Below the pieces are notes generated by a model that did no database searches, had not been told where the DNA came from, and was given only the letters and a program-made list of their open reading frames with translations. This document shows positions 1-8,439 of a stretch of 64,000 bases of DNA, one piece after another. Position 1 is the first letter of the stretch, and each line of letters begins with the position of its first letter. A program made the position numbers and the translations under genes. The DNA is taken from assembly GCA_050847315.1 (NCBI GenBank), contig CP193791.1; one strand, given 5' to 3'. This DNA comes from Cedecea sp000277545. GTDB taxonomy: Bacteria > Pseudomonadota > Gammaproteobacteria > Enterobacterales > Enterobacteriaceae.

Positions 1-683
1 TCGTGATAGCCGATTTGCAGCACCAGGGTGCCGGCCCGCCAGATGCCAGGGCGTAAAAACGGCTCGCTGGCGCTGGTGCAGGTAATCAGCGCGTCCCAGT
101 GCTGGCGCAGCGCATCGTTTAGTGTTTCAAACTGGGTGACAGGCCAGGGGAGTTTGTCGGCATGGCTGAGCATGTCGGCGAGAGGCTCCGGCGTTTTGTT
201 CCAGCAATAGACCATGTCCAGATCGGGAAAATGTGCAGCCAGCATCTCGAGATGAGCGCGGGCCTGCACGCCAGCGCCGAGCAATAAAACACGTGAAGGG
301 CGGCGGGGAGCCGCCAGCTTCAAGGCGAGGGCCGACACGGCGGCGGTTCGGGTCGCGGTCAGGCTGCCACTTTCGACCATGCCTATCGGCAAACCGTTGT
401 CTGCGCGATTAACCAGCGTGGTGGCCATCGCCTGTGGATAGCCGTCGTTGGCGCGAGGTCGATGCGCCGTCCATTTTACGCCCGTCGCATTGAACCGCCC
501 GCCGACCCTGGCCGGGAGGGCATAAACCTTCCCCAGCGGCGTATCGAGGTTGACGTGGGTTTCGGCGGGCATCGCTGCCTCGCCGCGCCTCATCAACCGC
601 ACGGTGTCCTCGATGTCCTGCAGAGCCTGTACCGGATCATTCCCCCCAAGGTCGGCCACCTGCTGACGGTTCACTATCTGCAT
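1..683 (-). CDS. ornithine cyclodeaminase/mu-crystallin family protein (3' end outside window)
   Basis: Translating the minus strand from the ATG at 681-683 gives an open frame to the left edge, so about 227 residues are present and the C-terminus is missing. The frame carries the family signature ESGSLTATRTAA (about residues 104-115) followed by the Rossmann motif VLLLGAGVQARAHLEML, as in ornithine cyclodeaminase, mu-crystallin and related NAD(P)-dependent imine reductases. The start lies 2 bases past the stop of the upstream desulfhydrase-like gene, so the two are almost certainly co-transcribed and translationally coupled. Members of this family either cyclise ornithine to proline or reduce cyclic or linear imines; which applies here cannot be told. 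It is the last visible gene of the operon that begins at 6316. Confidence 0.88.
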   Translation of the reverse strand, partial: MQIVNRQQVADLGGNDPVQALQDIEDTVRLMRRGEAAMPAETHVNLDTPLGKVYALPARVGGRFNATGVKWTAHRPRANDGYPQAMATTLVNRADNGLPIGMVESGSLTATRTAAVSALALKLAAPRRPSRVLLLGAGVQARAHLEMLAAHFPDLDMVYCWNKTPEPLADMLSHADKLPWPVTQFETLNDALRQHWDALITCTSASEPFLRPGIWRAGTLVLQIGYH

Positions 684-685
684 GA

Positions 686-1684
686 TCAGTGCTCCAGAAG
701 TTTTTGAGCGAACGGGTAAAGCGCCGGAGAGCCCCCGCAGTGCATAAACACTACGCTGCTGCCGGCGGCAATACGGCCTTCTTTCGCGAGGGTGATTAAA
801 CCGTGCATCGCTTTACCAGTGTAAACCGGATCCAGCAGCACGCCTTCCTGCTGCGCGACCTGATAAATCGCTTCAATGCCGCCGTCAGAAGGCACGCCGT
901 AGGCACTGCCAACAAATCCGTCTTCGATCAGGATATCCTGCGGCTGCCAGGTTTGATCCCAGTCGAGCAGGCGAGCGCAGTCCTCGGCCATGGCGGAGAT
1001 TCGGGTCTGGAACCAGTCGGCTTTGGCGCTGACGCTGACGCCGATAATCTTCGTTTTCGGCCAGTAACGGCGAGCGCCGACATACAGCCCGGCCAGCGTG
1101 CCGCCGGAGCCGGTGGGGGCGATAATCACGTCCGGGGCAGATTCGCCTGCGGCGCGAAGCTGGGCATCCATCTCTTCAACGGCGCTAACATAGCCCAGCG
1201 CACCTAGCGCCGTGGCCCCCCCCAGCGGAATGATCATCGGCTTTTCGCCGCGAGCCGTGGCCGCATCGGCATGGGCCTGCATCGCGCCTTCAATCTGGGT
1301 GAAATAACCTTCCGGGTCGAGGAACTGCAGCTCTGCCCCAAACAGTTTGTCCAGCAGGAGATTACCCTGATAAGTCTGTGGCTCATCGCCGCGTAAAACC
1401 AGTACCGGCTTCATGCCAAATTTACGGGCGGCCGCCGCGACCATGCGCGCGTGGTTAGACTGGTGACCGCCGGTGGTTATCACCACTTTCACCCCTTTGC
1501 GGCAGGCTTCGGCCATCAGGTACTCCAGCTTGCGGACTTTGTTGCCGCCGCCGCCAAAACCGCTGTAGTCGTCGCGCTTAATTTTTATGTTAACGCCTAG
1601 CGTTTCGCTCAGACGAGGTAAAGATTCCAGCGGCGTGGGGAAGAATCCGAGCGTAACACGTTCAAAATCATTGACGTTTTTCAT
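686..1684 (-). CDS. D-cysteine desulfhydrase / ACC deaminase family PLP enzyme
   Basis: A 332-residue fold type II PLP enzyme. The motif GGGNKVRKLEYL places the Schiff-base lysine at about Lys49, and TTGGHQSNHAR (about 71-81) is the substrate/phosphate region typical of DcyD and 1-aminocyclopropane-1-carboxylate deaminases; a glycine-rich PTGSGGTLAG loop near residue 190 would bind the PLP phosphate. DcyD degrades D-cysteine to pyruvate, sulfide and ammonia. In E. coli dcyD sits beside fliY and the cystine ABC genes; here it follows an M20-family gene (36-base gap) in an oligopeptide-type transporter operon, so the true substrate may be another beta-substituted amino acid. The start has an AGGA ribosome site. 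Family assignment is firm, substrate is not. Confidence 0.85.
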   Translation of the reverse strand: MKNVNDFERVTLGFFPTPLESLPRLSETLGVNIKIKRDDYSGFGGGGNKVRKLEYLMAEACRKGVKVVITTGGHQSNHARMVAAAARKFGMKPVLVLRGDEPQTYQGNLLLDKLFGAELQFLDPEGYFTQIEGAMQAHADAATARGEKPMIIPLGGATALGALGYVSAVEEMDAQLRAAGESAPDVIIAPTGSGGTLAGLYVGARRYWPKTKIIGVSVSAKADWFQTRISAMAEDCARLLDWDQTWQPQDILIEDGFVGSAYGVPSDGGIEAIYQVAQQEGVLLDPVYTGKAMHGLITLAKEGRIAAGSSVVFMHCGGSPALYPFAQKLLEH

Positions 1685-1720
1685 GCATTATCCTGTCTGG
1701 TTCCCGGGTGCTGGCCGTAT

Positions 1721-3055
1721 TTAAAAGGCAAGTAGCCAGTCATTAAGCGATTGTTGGTAGCGTTGTAAGCCCTTGAGCGTGACGAATTCGTTCACGCCGT
1801 GGGCGTTGCCGCCGTAGCCCAGGCCGCCGATCAGGAAGGCTGGTGCCACAGGGGCGAAGGCGTAGGCCGGGGCGCAGCCTGGCGCCCAGGGCCAGATTTG
1901 CGGTTTTGCCTGCTGCTGGTGATAGCTCGCCATCAGCTCAAGCACGCCGACGTCATCAATGCTGAAGCGGTAGCCGGGGTAGCTGTCCCCCGGCTCGAGC
2001 ACCGCTCCGGCAAGTGCCGGGCTGGCAAGCTGTTCTTTTATGCGCCGCATCAGGCGTTCGCCATCGACGACGGGCGGTGTTCTTAACACCACATCGGCGA
2101 AGGCTTCCGGAGGGATCACGCCCTGAGCACCGCGCGGCAGGCTGGCTATCTCCGACACGCTTAGCACCGCGCTGCCCAGCAGGTATGCCAGGTTGCTGAA
2201 ACTATCGCCAGTGATGGCGTATTTTTCGCTGCGGCGGAAGGTCAGTTCGTCCGCCAAATTAAATTCCCGCGCGAGGTCGTCCAGAATGGAGCTGGCTTCT
2301 TCGTCCAGCTCGCCCGTTTCGAGCACGCCGTTGGCGTGAGGCGGGGCAAGAGTGCTTAACGCCTGCACCAGCCGCCAGACCGGGCTATCGATCCATGCGG
2401 CGTTACTGGCGTGAATCGCCGCTTTCGGGCCGCCCCAGCTGCCGCCTTTGACTACCAGACGGCCACCGCTGCGGCCGGTGAAGCCGAGGTAAATGCGCGG
2501 TGCGCCGCCACCGTATTCGCACAGGGAAGGGAAAAGCACTGCTTCTGCCGGGGCAACCGGGCAAGGCTGCCGGGCGAGGTAGCGGCGCAGGTTGCCGCTG
2601 CCAATCTCTTCTTCGCCTTCCAGCAGGATTTCAACGTTGGTATGCAGGCGGCCCGAGTGATAGAGATCGCGCACCACCCTCAGCATGCCTGCCAGCGGGC
2701 CTTTGTTGTTCTCCGCCCCGCGAGAAATAAACACATCGCCTTTATCCGACCAGTGTTTGAGGCCGCCCACGAACGGGTCGACCTCCCAGCCGTCTTCTTC
2801 GGCGGGCATCACGTCGTACATGTTGTACAGCACGAGGGTTCGTGGCGAGCCGATATTAATTCGCACGTGTACCAGCGGCGGTGCGTCGTCCTGAAGCTGC
2901 TGGCTGACCGGGTACAGCACTTCAGCGTCAGTTTCTTCAATTAACCAACGCTCAAGCCACTGCGCCAGGTCGCGCTGCTGGTCGATATTGCCCGCCACGC
3001 TTCGGAAAGGCGTCAGCTGGTGCAGGAGATCCAGCGTTGCATCGAGTGACTTCAT
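1721..3055 (-). CDS. M20 family peptidase-like protein with altered metal ligands
   Basis: A 444-residue protein of the M20 (DapE/ArgE/carboxypeptidase G2) family, cytoplasmic by the lack of a signal peptide. M20 enzymes bind two zinc ions and hydrolyse peptide or N-acyl bonds. The sequence LYNMYDVMP (about 76-84) aligns with the usual GHxDxxP block but has Met79 where the zinc His belongs, and SRGAENNKGP (111-120) has Asn116 where the bridging Asp belongs. The catalytic/metal pair in EGEEEIGS (Glu149, Glu150) and the C-terminal metal His (AHGVNEF, His419) remain. It overlaps the permease gene upstream by 4 bases (ATGA). It may use an altered metal site or bind rather than cleave its ligand. 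The codons at both changed positions read clearly. Confidence 0.82.
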   Translation of the reverse strand: MKSLDATLDLLHQLTPFRSVAGNIDQQRDLAQWLERWLIEETDAEVLYPVSQQLQDDAPPLVHVRINIGSPRTLVLYNMYDVMPAEEDGWEVDPFVGGLKHWSDKGDVFISRGAENNKGPLAGMLRVVRDLYHSGRLHTNVEILLEGEEEIGSGNLRRYLARQPCPVAPAEAVLFPSLCEYGGGAPRIYLGFTGRSGGRLVVKGGSWGGPKAAIHASNAAWIDSPVWRLVQALSTLAPPHANGVLETGELDEEASSILDDLAREFNLADELTFRRSEKYAITGDSFSNLAYLLGSAVLSVSEIASLPRGAQGVIPPEAFADVVLRTPPVVDGERLMRRIKEQLASPALAGAVLEPGDSYPGYRFSIDDVGVLELMASYHQQQAKPQIWPWAPGCAPAYAFAPVAPAFLIGGLGYGGNAHGVNEFVTLKGLQRYQQSLNDWLLAF

Positions 3056-3966
3056 AGCCGGATCCTCGGGTTCAGTACCACGTACAGCAAATCAATGATT
3101 AGGTTCACCACCACAAACACCAGCGCGGCCAGCAGGACAATAGCCTGCACCAGCGGGAAGTCACGGTTTTGAATGGCCTGCACCGCAAGGCGGCCAATGC
3201 CGGGCCAGGCAAAAATAATTTCGGTGACCAGCGCGCCGCCCAGCAGGGAAGCGAAATACATTCCCTGCACGGTGACGACCGGGATCAGCGCATTGCGCAG
3301 GCCGTGGCGAATCAGGATCCGCCACGAACTTAGCCCCTTGGCCTGCGCCGTGCGGATGTAGTCCTGAGCCAGCACGTCGATCAGGCTGGCACGTACCAGG
3401 CGCGCAATGGCGCTCATGTAATAGGCCCCAAGACTGATGGCGGGCATGATCAGATGGCTGAAGGTGCCGTAGCCGCTGGAGGGCAGCCAGCGTAGATGCA
3501 GGCTGAACCAGATGATCATCAACAGACCCAGCCAGAATACCGGCACGGCCTGGCCGCTGAAGGCAAACAGGCGGGCGAGTAAGTCCCAAACGCTGTTGCG
3601 CCAGACCGCGCTCACCAGGCCAAGCAGCAGGCCAACCAGGGTGCTCCACGCCAGGGCAGAAACGGCCAGCAGCAGCGTGGCAGGCACGCGCTGGGCGATA
3701 AGTTCGGTCACCGGCTGATCATAGCGGAGCGACAGGCCAAGGTCGCCGTGCAGCAGGCCGGTCAGGTAATGGCCGTATTGCCAGAGCAGCGGACGGTCAA
3801 AACCCATTGCGTGGCGGAAGTTGTCTATTTCTTGCTGGGAAGAACCGGGCGGCATCATCACCGCGGCAGGATCGCCGGTCAGGTGCAGGCTGTAAAAGAT
3901 CAGCAGTGAGACGCCAAACATCACCAGCACGGCCTGCGCGAAGCGGGAAAGAATGTAGCGCAGCAT
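3052..3966 (-). CDS. ABC transporter permease, DppB/GsiC type
   Basis: A 304-residue inner-membrane permease of the peptide/nickel family. It starts with the standard N-terminal segment MLRYILSRFAQAVLVMFGVSLLIF, has a large periplasmic loop containing HLTGDPAAVMMPPGSS, and then five more hydrophobic segments; the EAA-like coupling loop is around YIRTAQAKGLSSWRILIRHGLRNALIP (about residues 205-231), where it would dock on an ATPase. Its start codon shares one base with the stop of the DppC-type gene upstream and its end overlaps the M20 gene by 4 bases. No ATPase gene of the system is in the window, so it is expected either to the left of position 1 or elsewhere. Confidence 0.93.
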   Translation of the reverse strand: MLRYILSRFAQAVLVMFGVSLLIFYSLHLTGDPAAVMMPPGSSQQEIDNFRHAMGFDRPLLWQYGHYLTGLLHGDLGLSLRYDQPVTELIAQRVPATLLLAVSALAWSTLVGLLLGLVSAVWRNSVWDLLARLFAFSGQAVPVFWLGLLMIIWFSLHLRWLPSSGYGTFSHLIMPAISLGAYYMSAIARLVRASLIDVLAQDYIRTAQAKGLSSWRILIRHGLRNALIPVVTVQGMYFASLLGGALVTEIIFAWPGIGRLAVQAIQNRDFPLVQAIVLLAALVFVVVNLIIDLLYVVLNPRIRL

Positions 3967-4826
3967 CAGTCGAGCCTCGTGTGGGTTTTACGCAGCAGGC
4001 TGTCGCCGAGCAGGTTACAGCCGACCACCAGCGCTGCGATAATCAGCCCCGGCCACAGCACCAGCCATTCCGCCAGCAGCATGTAGGAACGCCCCTCACC
4101 AATCAGGTTGCCGAGCGTAGGCGTTGGCGGCTGGATCCCCATCCCGAGAAAGCCAATGGAGGCTTCGAGGACAATCAGCCTTGGAATATCCAGCGTCAGC
4201 AGAACAACCAGCGGCGTGGCGAGGTTAGGCAGAATATGTCGCAGCAGAATACGCGGCGTGGAAAAGCCCATGGCGCGAACGGCTTCGATGTATTCCAGTT
4301 CGCGTAACTCGAGCGTTTTGGCGCGCGCCACGCGGGCGTAAATCGCCCAACTGGTCACGCCCATGATCAGAATAATGTTTTCCAGTGAAGTGCCGAACAG
4401 CGCCATCACCAGCAAAATTAGCAGAATAAACGGCACCGCCAGCTGGATGTCCATCAGGCGCATGATAACGGCATCCAGCCAGCCGCCAACATAGCCTGCC
4501 AGCATGCCCAGCAGGGTACCGATAACGGCGGCAATAGCCGCCGCCAGTAACACCACCGTCAGGGATAGGCGGGTACCCGCCAGGATCCTTGCCAGCAAAT
4601 CGCGCCCGAGCTGATCGGTGCCGAGCCAGTGCATCCCGCTTGCCGTTTCGCTGCCCGGCGGCAGGAAGGTATCCGCCAGGTTGTTGGTTAACGGGTCGGG
4701 CAAGGGCAGCCACGGGGCCACCAGTGCCAGCAGGATCACGATGCCAAGCAATAAGCCCCCCAGCGCCCCGTCACCTGAGATCAGGCGGCGAGGGCGACGG
4801 GTCAGGGCGCGTCCGGGAAAAATCAT
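3966..4826 (-). CDS. ABC transporter permease, DppC/GsiD type
   Basis: A 286-residue partner permease. It has the DppC-type N-terminal transmembrane segment, the family block HWLGTDQLGRDLLARILAGTRLSL (about residues 66-89) and the coupling loop YIEAVRAMGFSTPRILLRHILPN (about 182-204). Together with the DppB-type protein it would form the membrane channel for a peptide-like or opine-like substrate. It overlaps the binding-protein gene upstream by 4 bases and the DppB gene downstream by 1 base, which indicates one translationally coupled operon. The substrate class cannot be read from permeases. Confidence 0.93.
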   Translation of the reverse strand: MIFPGRALTRRPRRLISGDGALGGLLLGIVILLALVAPWLPLPDPLTNNLADTFLPPGSETASGMHWLGTDQLGRDLLARILAGTRLSLTVVLLAAAIAAVIGTLLGMLAGYVGGWLDAVIMRLMDIQLAVPFILLILLVMALFGTSLENIILIMGVTSWAIYARVARAKTLELRELEYIEAVRAMGFSTPRILLRHILPNLATPLVVLLTLDIPRLIVLEASIGFLGMGIQPPTPTLGNLIGEGRSYMLLAEWLVLWPGLIIAALVVGCNLLGDSLLRKTHTRLD

Positions 4827-6316
4827 TTCAGCCTCAAATCATACAGCGGGATGCGGGCGTCGGCGCGACCGGTAAAGTTCAGGCTGTCGCTGTTGGCATA
4901 CAGAGAATCCTCGCGGTACAGCGGGATCAGCGGCTGCTCTTTGGCGACAACTTTCTGGATATCCTGCAGGATAACTTCACGCTTCTTAGCATCTACCGTT
5001 GAGCGGCTGGCGTTCAGCAGTTTATCCAGTTCAGGGTTGCTGACCGTGGAGTAAGGCTCGCCGGAGTGCAGGATAGGGTACAGCGCGGCATCGGCATCCA
5101 GGGTTTGGGTTGAGCCCCACGCCAGCATGTACATTTCCGCCTGTTTACCGGAAGCCACCTGCTGGGTATAGACGGACCACTCAGGCACCTCAAGCTGCGC
5201 CTTCACGCCGATGGCGGCCAAGTCCTGCACAATCGCCTGAGCCACTTCGGCGCTGGCGATATAGCGACGTGGCGCCTGGAACTTCAGCGTGAAGCCGTCC
5301 GGGTAACCCGCTTCCTTAAGCAAGGCTTTAGCTTTGGCGATGTCCTGCTCAGGGGCCGGAACATTGAGGTAACCAAAGTCCTTGGCGCCAGCCATGGTAC
5401 CGGTTGGCGTACCAAAACCGTGCAGCAGCTGGGTGGTATAGGCTTGACGATTCAGCGCCAGCGATAGCGCCTGGCGAACGCGGGCATCACTTAAAGGTTT
5501 CTCACCATTCTTCAGGCCGAGGTAAATAGTCAATCCGCCGCCTTTCACCTGCTCAAGATGAATGCCCGGTTTATTTTTCAGCGTAGAAACGAGGTCAGCA
5601 GGGACGCTGTCAACCAGCTGTACTTCTCCTGTTAACAGGGCGGTAATGCGGGCAGTCGCTTCCGGGATTGGGCGCCATGTCACCTGGTCAATTGTAGGTT
5701 TTCCACGCCAATAATGTGGATTAGCCTGCATAACGACACGTTCATCTGGTATAAATTCTTTTAATGTATATGCTCCACTACCAATAGGTTTTCGTGCAAA
5801 TTCCGCAGCACCGACTTTACTTACATAGGCAGGCGGCACGATGTAGGTCGGATAACGGCTCATACGGGTTGGCAGCAGCGGGTCAGGGCCGTCAGTGTGA
5901 ATGCGAACCTGATAGTCGCCAGTGACTTCTACCGACTTGATGGTGCGGATGTAAGAGATGGTTGGCGCGTGGTTGGCCGGGTCCAGAATGCGGTCAATAG
6001 AGAATTTCACTGCCGCCGCGTTAACGGGTTCACCGTTGGTGAAAGTAACGCCGGGGCGCAGGTCGAATTGCCAGGTCGTGTCATCCAGCGCTTTCCAGGA
6101 GGTGGCAAGACCGGGCTGGAGCTGCATGTTTTTATCGCGCAGGACCAGCGTATCGAAAATATTGTCCACCAGGGTGGCGGCTTCTTTAAGAAAACCGGGA
6201 TCCATCGCGGTGGCGGAAGCCGGTTGGGCTATAACTAATTCACTTGCGTAGCTAAAGGGGGTTACCAGGCTAATTAATACAGCCAGAGTTGCGAGCTTAC
6301 GGCCAGATGCTTTCAT
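4823..6316 (-). CDS. periplasmic substrate-binding protein of peptide-type ABC transporter (SBP family 5)
   Basis: A 497-residue family 5 binding protein (DppA/OppA/GsiB type). The N-terminus MKASGRKLATLAVLIS leads into a Sec signal peptide ending near SYA-SE, and the mature protein has the family pattern of a bilobed binder, including the stretch KPIGSGAYTLKEF and PLSDARVRQALSLALNR. The ATG at 6316 is preferred to an in-frame TTG at 6325 because AGGGA sits 9 bases before it. It is the first gene of the leftward operon and is divergent from the GntR gene, which probably controls it. Ligand unknown; the downstream enzymes suggest a modified amino acid or small peptide. Confidence 0.9.
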   Translation of the reverse strand: MKASGRKLATLAVLISLVTPFSYASELVIAQPASATAMDPGFLKEAATLVDNIFDTLVLRDKNMQLQPGLATSWKALDDTTWQFDLRPGVTFTNGEPVNAAAVKFSIDRILDPANHAPTISYIRTIKSVEVTGDYQVRIHTDGPDPLLPTRMSRYPTYIVPPAYVSKVGAAEFARKPIGSGAYTLKEFIPDERVVMQANPHYWRGKPTIDQVTWRPIPEATARITALLTGEVQLVDSVPADLVSTLKNKPGIHLEQVKGGGLTIYLGLKNGEKPLSDARVRQALSLALNRQAYTTQLLHGFGTPTGTMAGAKDFGYLNVPAPEQDIAKAKALLKEAGYPDGFTLKFQAPRRYIASAEVAQAIVQDLAAIGVKAQLEVPEWSVYTQQVASGKQAEMYMLAWGSTQTLDADAALYPILHSGEPYSTVSNPELDKLLNASRSTVDAKKREVILQDIQKVVAKEQPLIPLYREDSLYANSDSLNFTGRADARIPLYDLRLK

Positions 6317-6409
6317 TGTAGTCAATCCCTATACGTTACCGTCTAAATTATTGACGGATATCGAATGTTTCGTCAGGTTAATTCGCATGGTGGTATAAAT
6401 TTGTGGTAA

Positions 6410-6435
6410 GAGTACATGATATATCCTATATACTC
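6410..6435. promoter_or_regulatory. imperfect palindrome between the ABC operon and gntR, candidate GntR operator
   Basis: The 26-base stretch begins GAGTACAT and ends TATACTC; compared with its own reverse complement, 18 of 26 positions agree by my count, with outer arms GAGTA/TACTC. It lies in the 184-base divergent interval. FCD-type GntR repressors bind palindromes of this size, but no match to a known consensus is claimed. Confidence 0.35.
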
Positions 6436-6500
6436 CATTGATGACAAGCCAGTTATTAAACTGCAAATACAAAGTAGTTATTTTGCTATAGGAAATAAAC

Positions 6501-7157
6501 ATGCTTGACTTAGAAAAAGCGCAAAGAATGAGTTTAACCATGCAAGTCGAGGGCAGGTTAAAGAGTGCGTTGATCGTGGGAACCTTAAAACCCGGCGCAA
6601 GATTAGTGACCAAAGAGATTGCAGAGCAGCTTGGCACCAGCATTACGCCGGTGCGTGAAGCGCTGTTGCGTCTTGTTTCTTCTGGCGCACTGGACGCGAC
6701 GCCGGCGCAGGCTTTTTTGGTGCCTGAAATTTCTCTGGGGCGCTACCACGAAATTACAACCATCCGTAAAAATCTGGAGGGTATGGCGGTAGAGCAGGCG
6801 GCGCGTTACATGGATAAAACCAAACTCGCCCGTTTGCAGCAGCTTTGCGATGCGTTTCTTGAAGCGAAACATATCAGCGTTGAGGCGGCGCTGCAGGCCA
6901 ATCGGGAGTTTCGTTTCCAGCTGTTTGAGTACGCCGAGATGCCAACGCTTACCGTATTAATTGAGCAGCTTTGGGTGCGCATTGGACCATGTTTTAATTA
7001 TCTGTACCCGCAGTCGGAAGAAATGACTCAGGGGCATCATAATTACGACGATCTGCTGGAAGCCCTGGCCGAAAAAGATGAAAAGCGCAGCGTGAAAGCA
7101 ATTCATAAAGCGATAGACGACGGGGCAGATATTTTACGCCGACAGTACTTTGGTTAA
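6501..7157 (+). CDS. GntR family regulator, FCD (FadR) subfamily
   Basis: A 218-residue regulator with an N-terminal winged helix (about residues 10-75; KEIAELLGTS-like region reads TKEIAEQLGTSITPVREALLRL) and a C-terminal all-helical FCD effector domain. The first metal-binding motif of FCD domains, normally D-x-x-F-H, reads NREFRFQL here, so the Asp and His are replaced; a later His pair (QGHHNYDDLLEAL) remains. An AGGAA ribosome site precedes the ATG. It is divergent from the binding-protein gene, the usual layout of a local repressor, so control of the transporter/catabolic operon is a reasonable inference. Confidence 0.88.
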   Translation: MLDLEKAQRMSLTMQVEGRLKSALIVGTLKPGARLVTKEIAEQLGTSITPVREALLRLVSSGALDATPAQAFLVPEISLGRYHEITTIRKNLEGMAVEQAARYMDKTKLARLQQLCDAFLEAKHISVEAALQANREFRFQLFEYAEMPTLTVLIEQLWVRIGPCFNYLYPQSEEMTQGHHNYDDLLEALAEKDEKRSVKAIHKAIDDGADILRRQYFG

Positions 7158-7174
7158 AGACTAAACGTCTTTAA
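7154..7174 (+). terminator. hairpin at the end of gntR
   Basis: Arms TTAAAGAC and GTCTTTAA with a 5-base loop overlap the gntR stop codon and are followed by an AT-rich stretch. A second, longer inverted repeat (ATGGCCTTTTG at 7197-7207 and CAAAAGGCCAT at 7235-7245) follows and may end transcription from either side. Confidence 0.5.
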
Positions 7175-7280
7175 TTTATTAACGCACAGCAAATAAATGG
7201 CCTTTTGTATTACTCTGGATGTGCTCAGTGCCAGCAAAAGGCCATCATTTATATTTATGGCAGCATTAATTGGCGTTCGG

Positions 7281-8423
7281 CTAACTCAGCGCCTGTGCGA
7301 GATCGGCCTGCAAATCTCCGGCATCTTCAATCCCCACTGACAATCTAATTAGCTGCGGCACAATGCCGTTACTTAAACGCTGTTCGAGCGGGATAGAAGC
7401 ATGGGTCATGCTGAAGGGCTGGCTGACCAGGCTTTCCACGCCGCCCAGGCTTTCGGCGAGCGTAAACAGCTTCAGCCTGCGGATCACTTCCTCGGCCCGC
7501 TTTTCATTCCCGCGAACCACAATAGAAATCATGCCGCCAGGCTGCGACATTTGCTGGCGTGCAAGCTGATGCTGCGGGTGAGTCTCCAGCCATGGGAAAT
7601 AGACTTTTTCTACCTCAGGATGCGTCTGGAGCCACTCTGCCAGCTGGAGCGCGTTGCTGCTGTGGCGTTCCATGCGCAGCGCCAGAGTCCGAATGCCCCG
7701 CAGCGTCAGGAAACTGCTGAACGGGTCGAGCACGCCGCCGACCGCATTTTGCAAATAACCAAGCTGCTGCGCCAGGTCGTCATTAGCGCCGACCACCGCC
7801 AGCCCGGCGACTACATCAGAATGGCCGTTCAGGTATTTGGTGGCCGAGTGCACCACGATATCGAACCCGGACTCCAGCGGGCGCTGAAGCGCAGGCGAAG
7901 CGAAGGTGTTGTCGGCCACGCTTATCAGGCGATGGCGTTTGGCGATATCCGCAATCGCCGCCAGGTCTGCCAGCTTAAGCAGCGGGTTGGTGGGGGTTTC
8001 CACCCAAATCATGCGCGTTTCAGGCCGAATGGCCGCCTGCAGCCCGTCGAGATCGTCAGGCTTTACCCAGCTTACCTGGAGCGCGGCGCTGCGTTTGCGC
8101 ACGTTTTCAATCAGTCGCCAGGTGCCGCCGTACACGTCGTCAACGGCGATAATATGGCTGCCGCTGTCCAGCAGCTCGAGCACGGTTGAGATAGCCGCGA
8201 GGCCAGAAGCAAACGCGTAACCCCGCTGGCCGCCTTCGAGTTCGGCAATCGCCGTTTCCAGCGCCTGGCGGGTGGGGTTGCCGCTGCGCGAGTATTCAAA
8301 ACCGGTATGCTGGCCAGGTGCCGGTTGGGCAAAAGTCGATGTGGCATAAATCGGTGGCATCACCGCGCCGTGTGCATCCTCGAAAGTACCGCTGTGCACG
8401 CTCTGGGTAGCAAATTTATTCAT
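7281..8423 (-). CDS. cystathionine gamma-lyase / gamma-synthase family PLP enzyme
   Basis: A 380-residue Cys/Met metabolism PLP enzyme (MetB/MetC/CTH family). Family blocks are visible: the N-terminal YSRSGNPTRQALE, the aromatic/Gly block ASGLAAIS, the PLP Asp region VADNTFASPALQRPLESG, and the lysine motif HSATKYLNGHSDVV (about residues 190-203, PLP on the Lys). The C-terminal ESLGGVESLVSQP is typical of the gamma-acting members. It lies 16 bases plus a ribosome site downstream of the cysteine synthase-like gene, the arrangement of reverse trans-sulfuration pairs (CBS-like then gamma-lyase) such as mccA-mccB of Bacillus and mtcBC of Klebsiella. That makes cystathionine gamma-lyase more likely than gamma-synthase, but sequence alone does not decide. 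Confidence 0.85.
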   Translation of the reverse strand: MNKFATQSVHSGTFEDAHGAVMPPIYATSTFAQPAPGQHTGFEYSRSGNPTRQALETAIAELEGGQRGYAFASGLAAISTVLELLDSGSHIIAVDDVYGGTWRLIENVRKRSAALQVSWVKPDDLDGLQAAIRPETRMIWVETPTNPLLKLADLAAIADIAKRHRLISVADNTFASPALQRPLESGFDIVVHSATKYLNGHSDVVAGLAVVGANDDLAQQLGYLQNAVGGVLDPFSSFLTLRGIRTLALRMERHSSNALQLAEWLQTHPEVEKVYFPWLETHPQHQLARQQMSQPGGMISIVVRGNEKRAEEVIRRLKLFTLAESLGGVESLVSQPFSMTHASIPLEQRLSNGIVPQLIRLSVGIEDAGDLQADLAQALS

Positions 8424-8439
8424 GAATTTTCCTTAATAG

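Noticed and set aside
7401..8189. A 262-codon frame antisense to the gamma-lyase-like gene
   Set aside because: Shadow of a firmly assigned gene; no motifs.
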